Assembly (NCBI RefSeq): GCF_025698545.1
Contig: NC_068569.1
Location: 6,634,001 to 6,698,000, forward strand
Source: Gossypium raimondii
Lineage: Eukaryota > Streptophyta > Magnoliopsida > Malvales > Malvaceae
Direction of reading: 5' to 3'
Length of the DNA: 64,000 nt
Both the position numbers and the translations under genes were made by a program. Positions 59,301 to 64,000 of this stretch are shown here, piece after piece. The notes below the pieces were generated by a model. That model saw nothing but the letters and a program-made list of their open reading frames with translations. It was not told where the DNA came from and made no database searches. The stretch's first letter is position 1; each line of letters opens with the position of its first letter.

Positions 59301-59836
59301 ACTCCTCTGACTCAATGTCTCACTCTCACTTACCCAATTGTCTCCTTCCACGCATTCCATATACCTCATCATTATTCTTATTTGATAATGTCCCACTTCT
59401 TTCCTTTCTACGTAACATAATACCCATGTTTTGCTTCGCTATTTTTTATGCTATTAAAATAAGATGCTGATAATGTCACAAAGGTTACTTCATGTTTAAA
59501 CCCATTGATGCAAAAGACAAGTAAATTGGTGGAAGGAAAATAGACTTGTCATAACTAGGCATGCTATCCCTGATATATTGTTGATCAGCTCAGCTTTGCC
59601 CAATTGCCCCTACTTTCAAACGCAAATCCCGCCTTCCAACTTCTCTTTCATTATCACCACTAACATTCAAAATTTCTGCTTTTGGCTTTTAGGGGCCCCT
59701 TTGCTTTTAGTTCCTTTTTGTTAGAGTTGGAAAGCTAAAGTTAAAGGTTACTCCAACAAAAACCCAAATTCATTCTCTCTTCATCTTCCGTTTCCCTATT
59801 TTGTTTACTTTACCTTCTTTTCTTTTTTTTAACAAC
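56307..59836. other. Intergenic; one GC-richer unexplained patch
   Basis: Positions 57540-58430 are less AT-rich, with open frames 57618-57953 and 58081-58425 on plus and 57978-58325 on minus. None matches a family I know, and no plausible splice joins them. They may be a decayed gene or an exon of an unannotated transcript. The rest is ordinary spacer and the promoter of the next gene. Confidence 0.4.
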
Positions 59837-61211
59837 ATGAAGTTGTTATCTTCTTCTCCTTCCGTTTCTTCTTCTACTTCTTCAGCTGTCTCTTTTGATC
59901 CCAAAATTTGTTCTCCAAAAAGTGCAACAGCTGGTTGCCTTTCAGGGATCTTACGTCGAATTCTTTGTTCCAGGACTCTCCCGACACACCCTTCCGATCA
60001 CATTACAGAGTCTAATTCAGTAGCCAGTTGTAACAAACCACAACAGTTCAGTGATGCTTCCAAGGTCACTCCTGGGATTGTTGCTAGGCTGATGGGGTTG
60101 GATTCCTTGCCTGAAACCACCTTGCTTAACACTCAATTCCCTCCCAATTCAATTGCAAGAAGCCGGTCCATGAATTCAGCTGATTATAAGCAAGATACTG
60201 TTTCCATCCATGGAAAGCATAAACGAGTCAACTCTACACTGTCTTTCCGAGACATGCCTACTTACTTTGAGCTAGAAAATGAAGAATTTTTCGTGCTCAG
60301 CTTTGAGAAGGGAAGCGAAAGGAAAGAGCTGAGATCCAAACAAAGGAAATGTAAAGGAGGCGGCGGAGAATTGAAGCAAAGAAAAGAAGCCAAGGAAAAT
60401 ATGGTGGAGAAAGTTGCTGGGAAAAAGAACAAGGACAAGGACGAGCAAGCTAGCAAAAGGGTTTTGAATGTGTTGGATGAGGAGAAGCTGAACAGGAGAA
60501 TTGTTGAGAAGCCTAATCAGGAAATAGCCAAATGCAGGGAAGTTAATGATTTGTGCTTGGAGAAACCAAGTGTTGCCAAAAAGGGTCTGGAGAGCTCTAA
60601 ATGTTTGGAGAAGAAAGGAACAGTTCCTGATGGAGCAAAACCGAGGAAGAAAAAGAAGAAATTACAACATCCAGGGGCTCAAAATGTAGAGCCTGAATGC
60701 AGCTCAGAAGATTCGAGCCCTGTTTCTGTTCTTGTTTTTGATCAATTCATCATTGATCATGATGTTCCTACATCAGGTTGGTGCTTCTCTATTCTGTGTA
60801 TACGTTTATATTTACGTTCATTCTTTTTAAAACTGAACTTCGAATTTATTTGTAACAGAGGAAGATTCAAAAGCAGCAGAAGGGTCAAACCCAAGAAGGA
60901 AATTATCTCCAGACCTGGAAAATTATGGGTGCAAAACTCCTTGTAATGATGGTAATTTGACGGAAGATGATCCAAGGGAAAACAGCACTCAAGTAAAAAA
61001 CTTGGAATCGAGGAAAAAAGATTGCCACGGTGAGAAAAACTTGGAAGGTTGGGATTCAATTTGCAGGGTGATTGAAGCTGAGGTAGGTAAAGCAAGTTGG
61101 TTATGCTCTAACAATGAACAACTTGAAGATATTACTACAGATTTTGGATCAAAAATTTTGGACCACTTGTTAGATGAGCTTGTAATTCAACTTCATGGAA
61201 TTATCCCATGA
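59837..61211 (+). CDS. TRM (TON1-recruiting-motif) / DUF3741-associated family protein, TRM27/28-like
   Basis: TRM proteins help place the TON1-TRM-PP2A complex on cortical microtubules and affect cell shape and division plane. Two exons, 59837-60776 and 60859-61211, join in frame to 430 residues. Near the N-terminus, after a Ser-rich start MKLLSSSPSV, is GCLSGILRRILCSRTLPTHPSD (about 33-54 in two parts); the hallmark PGIVARLMGLDSLPE lies at 79-93. A highly charged Lys/Glu-rich middle follows (about 170-300). The C-terminus WDSICRVIEAEVGKASWL and ITTDFGSKILDHLLDELVIQL matches the family's end block. The internal Met at 59837 is preferred over the one at 59801 because the family starts with MKLLSSS. 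Membership is well supported; the exact TRM number is a guess. Confidence 0.85.
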
Positions 61212-62806
61212 AGAATTTGAACTTGTAAAAGTAAAGTAGTGAAGCCGGGCCTTGTAAATTATTTCCAATTGCAAAATCCTATAGTCAAAGATATACAGCC
61301 CTCTACTCTCTTCTTTCAAAATTTTCTGTCAAATCTTGCCTCACTTTCTCAACTAAATATGATTTAAAATTATTTGACATGAAAGATGTGGCTGACAGCA
61401 ATATGTATATGTATATATATCCTGAAATTATCCAATTTCAGCATAACAATTAATTCTAGTATTAAATTACCCTATAAGAAGCTGGTCTAAATCCTTGAAC
61501 ATGAGTTTGAGGGTTAGAAGAATACTTTTCTAACCGGCAACCTTGGACCAATGTTTTGGTGCTGTATTAAATTACAAATAACCCTGGAGATTAATAAAAT
61601 AATCAGATTGCATGCAATGCCGGCTGCAGAAGTCATGGGATGGCCTGCCCTGGAATCTGGATTAACAATTTTTTTAGTATTCCTTTTACCAACAACAGTT
61701 TTCTTAGATCAACATTTGACTAAAACATTCTCCTATTTTCGCAGAGAAAGCAAAACTTCTCATGCAAAATTTGAATAAGACTTTTTTATTTGTTACATGG
61801 ATATCAAGTGTTCTTTTTTATTTTCAAAATAAAATGTAACACTATCGAATTTAACAAAAAACTAATTTACCGAATTTAACAAGTAAAGATAAAATTTAAA
61901 ATTAAAAGGCAATTAAAATTTTAAAAATAAAACCTTTATTTATTTTTATGTATGCATAAAAATCTTTATTTTTGTCTGAAAGAAGTGTTTCTCGTTCCCC
62001 TAGGCTTCCAGTGCCCTTTCCACTACCAAGAATAAGAAAAAAGTTTAAGTGAGGGGCGGGGAGGAAAATAAGCCGAACACACTTTGGGCTGCCTTTTTAA
62101 CTTAGTGCTCAAACAGTACGAACCCACTTTGAATCATGGAATCAATGAACCTCTCTCACCTTTTGAAATGCCAAAAAGTAGGATTTCAGATTTCAAAAAG
62201 TTGATAGCTCCATCACATTGTCAAGATAGAATGAAGTATTACAGTGGGGAATCAATCTCTCATTTTATGTGCTTTGTGTTGTAAAGAAATCAAACTCTAA
62301 ATTTCCTTGGCAGCCGAAGATAGAATGGTGGGTGGGTTTGATTTGCAAAGAGATTCAACAATATCAGAAGATGTAAAAGGATAATCAAGTTTTTAACAGA
62401 AAAATAGATATATAAATTAAATAATGCAGTAGTTTTTGATACATAAAAAATGAACAAGCCCCCACCAAAAGAAAATACACTAAAAGAATCAGTGCTGCGC
62501 TTGCTTCCCTTTGCAAATTGAAATGAAAGTGTTGAACATTGGCCTAACTATCCTCTCCTGCTTTAGCCCGACCTATCCAAGTAAACCCAATATTGTGACA
62601 AAAAAGAATAACAGACATTATTCTTGAGAACCTCAGAGTAAGTTTGGCAGAAACCTTTTTCTTCTGCTCACCTTGTATTCTCTCCTGGTCCATTTCATTC
62701 CAATTACAGATGCGGAGTATTTGATAAAAATTCAAACAAATGGGGAAAAATACAAAAACTAGTTAAGGTTAACTTAGGAGATAATGGTGGGGATAGCCTT
62801 GTGCTT
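61212..62806. other. Intergenic between convergent genes
   Basis: 3' flanks of the TRM-like and CCCH genes. Short open frames at 61551-61778 and 62084-62284 have no support. Confidence 0.55.
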
Positions 62807-64000
62807 TTAGGCCACCATCTGTTTCTGGTCCATGTACAATTGCTCCACCCAAGCAGGGAGCATCTCCGCGCCCCCAGGGTTACGATGACACTGCTCCTCC
62901 TCAAAACTTAACTGCCCGGCAGGAGGAGGGTCCACCACCAGAGACTGGACCCATGACACATCAGGCTCATCTGTAGTTGATGATATAGAACGAGGGGCAT
63001 TTCCCAAATTGCTGCCACTGCTCCGGAACCCGAAGGAAGCAGATTTTCTTAGTTTGTTTAGCTCTTCTCCCTGTATGCCCCAGTCTAGTTTGCCATCGGG
63101 GGAACCCCAATCTGATAGGTTGGAAGGCATTGCACTTGCAGAAGAAGCTGGCGAAGACAGCCCTGAATGACGATTTACAGCAGTACGCTCGATAAAGCTC
63201 TGGCTACGCTTTGCAAAGGCAGATGACCTTGAACTTAAAACTGCAGCTGCAGACGGCCCAGATGGATCGATCCCAAAGGATGAAGAAGCCCTCACTGGAG
63301 AGGATGGTAGGTTGGTCGGGTAGCTAGCCCTGAGCTGCTGGTTAATATTCTGGCGCGTATGAACTCCAGTGGGAGATTGCAGCTGAGATGCTGCAGCATC
63401 AAGCGAGAGTCCTTGTATTTGTGGCATAATACTAGGATCAAGAGATCCAAAAATATCATCAAGGTTAGTTGGCTTCACCCCTCCAAATCTATTTAGTTCA
63501 CCAGTTCGGTCACCAGCGGCAGAAAATGCTGTAGAATTGTTCCAGCTGGTTGGGGAGGAAAGGCCAGATATCTCATCAATTAACTGTTGCTGCTGCTGGC
63601 GGCGGCGACGACATTCCAGCCCCAGTAGTTCCATGTCTAAATCCATATCCCGAGCACTAAGTGTAGTTTTCAACCTACTACCAGGAAGCTGCAAGGTAGG
63701 AGGTATGATGTTAGACTGACTTGGCCACATCGATCCACCCATAGGAGAAGAAGCACCAGTAGGGGTCAAGGGCGGTGTTGATGTCGGAGGTATCATAACA
63801 GATGGGGAGCCAAGAGCAAGTGGGCTCATGGAACCCATGTCTAAGGAGGAACCAGCAGCCGAATAAGATCTCGGGGAAGGCACCGCTGAGCCGGTTGAAG
63901 CATACAAGGGACGAAGCTCCTCAGGCTTGTGAGCAAAGAAACAAACTCTCCTGGTACAATTAGTCTCATCCTTGCATAAACGGGTTCGATACTGGGCAGG
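62807..64000 (-). CDS. CCCH zinc-finger protein (C3H30/C3H66-like, ankyrin type), 3' part
   Basis: Proteins of this plant subgroup carry ankyrin repeats and paired CCCH fingers, bind RNA, and respond to salt and other stress. The reading frame is open from the right edge to the TAA at 62807-62809 without an intron. At the edge, AQYRTRLCKDETNCTRRV followed by CFFAHKPEELRPLY gives a C-x5-C-x4-C-x3-H finger. Then come long Ser/Pro/Gly-rich stretches, MDLDMELLGLECRRRRQQQQQLIDE (in parts), LDDIFGSLDP, LSDWGSPDGKLDWGIQGEELNKLRKSASFGF, and the end DEPDVSWVQSLV, LPAWVEQLYMDQKQMVA. This tail fits the family closely. The ankyrin part and the start lie beyond position 64000. Confidence 0.93.
   Translation of the reverse strand, partial: PAQYRTRLCKDETNCTRRVCFFAHKPEELRPLYASTGSAVPSPRSYSAAGSSLDMGSMSPLALGSPSVMIPPTSTPPLTPTGASSPMGGSMWPSQSNIIPPTLQLPGSRLKTTLSARDMDLDMELLGLECRRRRQQQQQLIDEISGLSSPTSWNNSTAFSAAGDRTGELNRFGGVKPTNLDDIFGSLDPSIMPQIQGLSLDAAASQLQSPTGVHTRQNINQQLRASYPTNLPSSPVRASSSFGIDPSGPSAAAVLSSRSSAFAKRSQSFIERTAVNRHSGLSSPASSASAMPSNLSDWGSPDGKLDWGIQGEELNKLRKSASFGFRSSGSNLGNAPRSISSTTDEPDVSWVQSLVVDPPPAGQLSFEEEQCHRNPGGAEMLPAWVEQLYMDQKQMVA

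Noticed and set aside
1-64000. CRISPR arrays, operons or phage genes
   Set aside because: The window is plant nuclear DNA; the regular repeats seen are a minisatellite and MULE subterminal repeats.

Overview
The window is nuclear DNA from a eudicot plant, most likely cotton (Gossypium) or a close Malvaceae relative. The evidence is GT-AG split plant genes, AT-rich spacers, and Copia, MULE and LTR sequences that resemble cotton repeats as I remember them. No database was searched, so the genus is an inference.

Layout from left to right. Positions 1-1159 (minus) hold the 5' exons of a plastid-type Cu/Zn superoxide dismutase whose transit-peptide region is frameshifted. Positions 2898-4185 (minus) hold a complete four-exon bHLH gene matching FIT, the iron-deficiency regulator. 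Positions 9617-19239 (plus) hold an asparagine synthetase gene destroyed by a 6.2-kb Copia complex inside exon 6. The complex contains one element and parts of two more, with a head-to-head palindrome. Positions 20870-22315 hold a foldback element, a Copia gag remnant and a duplicated fragment of the same asparagine synthetase. Positions 25724-26815 (plus) hold an intact LHCA1 gene.

The middle of the window is the most structured part. A small defensin-like gene (27411-27653, minus) and an SDH3-like gene (28204-28939, minus) lie next to a 12,390-bp Mutator-like element (29009-41398). This element has about 240-bp terminal inverted repeats and a perfect 9-bp target duplication. It carries a broken MuDR-type transposase and, convergently, a broken plant-mobile-domain (PMD) gene. 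Two LTR-type insertions, each with its own 5-bp target duplication, interrupt the transposase. To the right, 42665-43905 is a second copy of the DNA between LHCA1 and SDH3, including a second and better preserved defensin-like gene. The SDH3 copy is a chimera: its first ~90 residues resemble the presequence and N-terminus of a mitochondrial small heat-shock protein, and the SDH3 part has lost the region with the haem-ligand histidine.

The right third is mostly ordinary. It has a 2-oxoglutarate/Fe(II) dioxygenase (45124-47651, minus), LINE RNase H remnants (49640-50810), a U-box/ARM ubiquitin ligase of the PUB43 type (52364-56306, plus), a TRM/DUF3741-type protein (59837-61211, plus) and the 3' part of a CCCH zinc-finger gene (62807-64000, minus) that runs off the window. 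These genes do not form an operon or one pathway. The main story is the contrast between intact single-copy genes and a transposon-rich zone where genes were duplicated, chimerised or inactivated.
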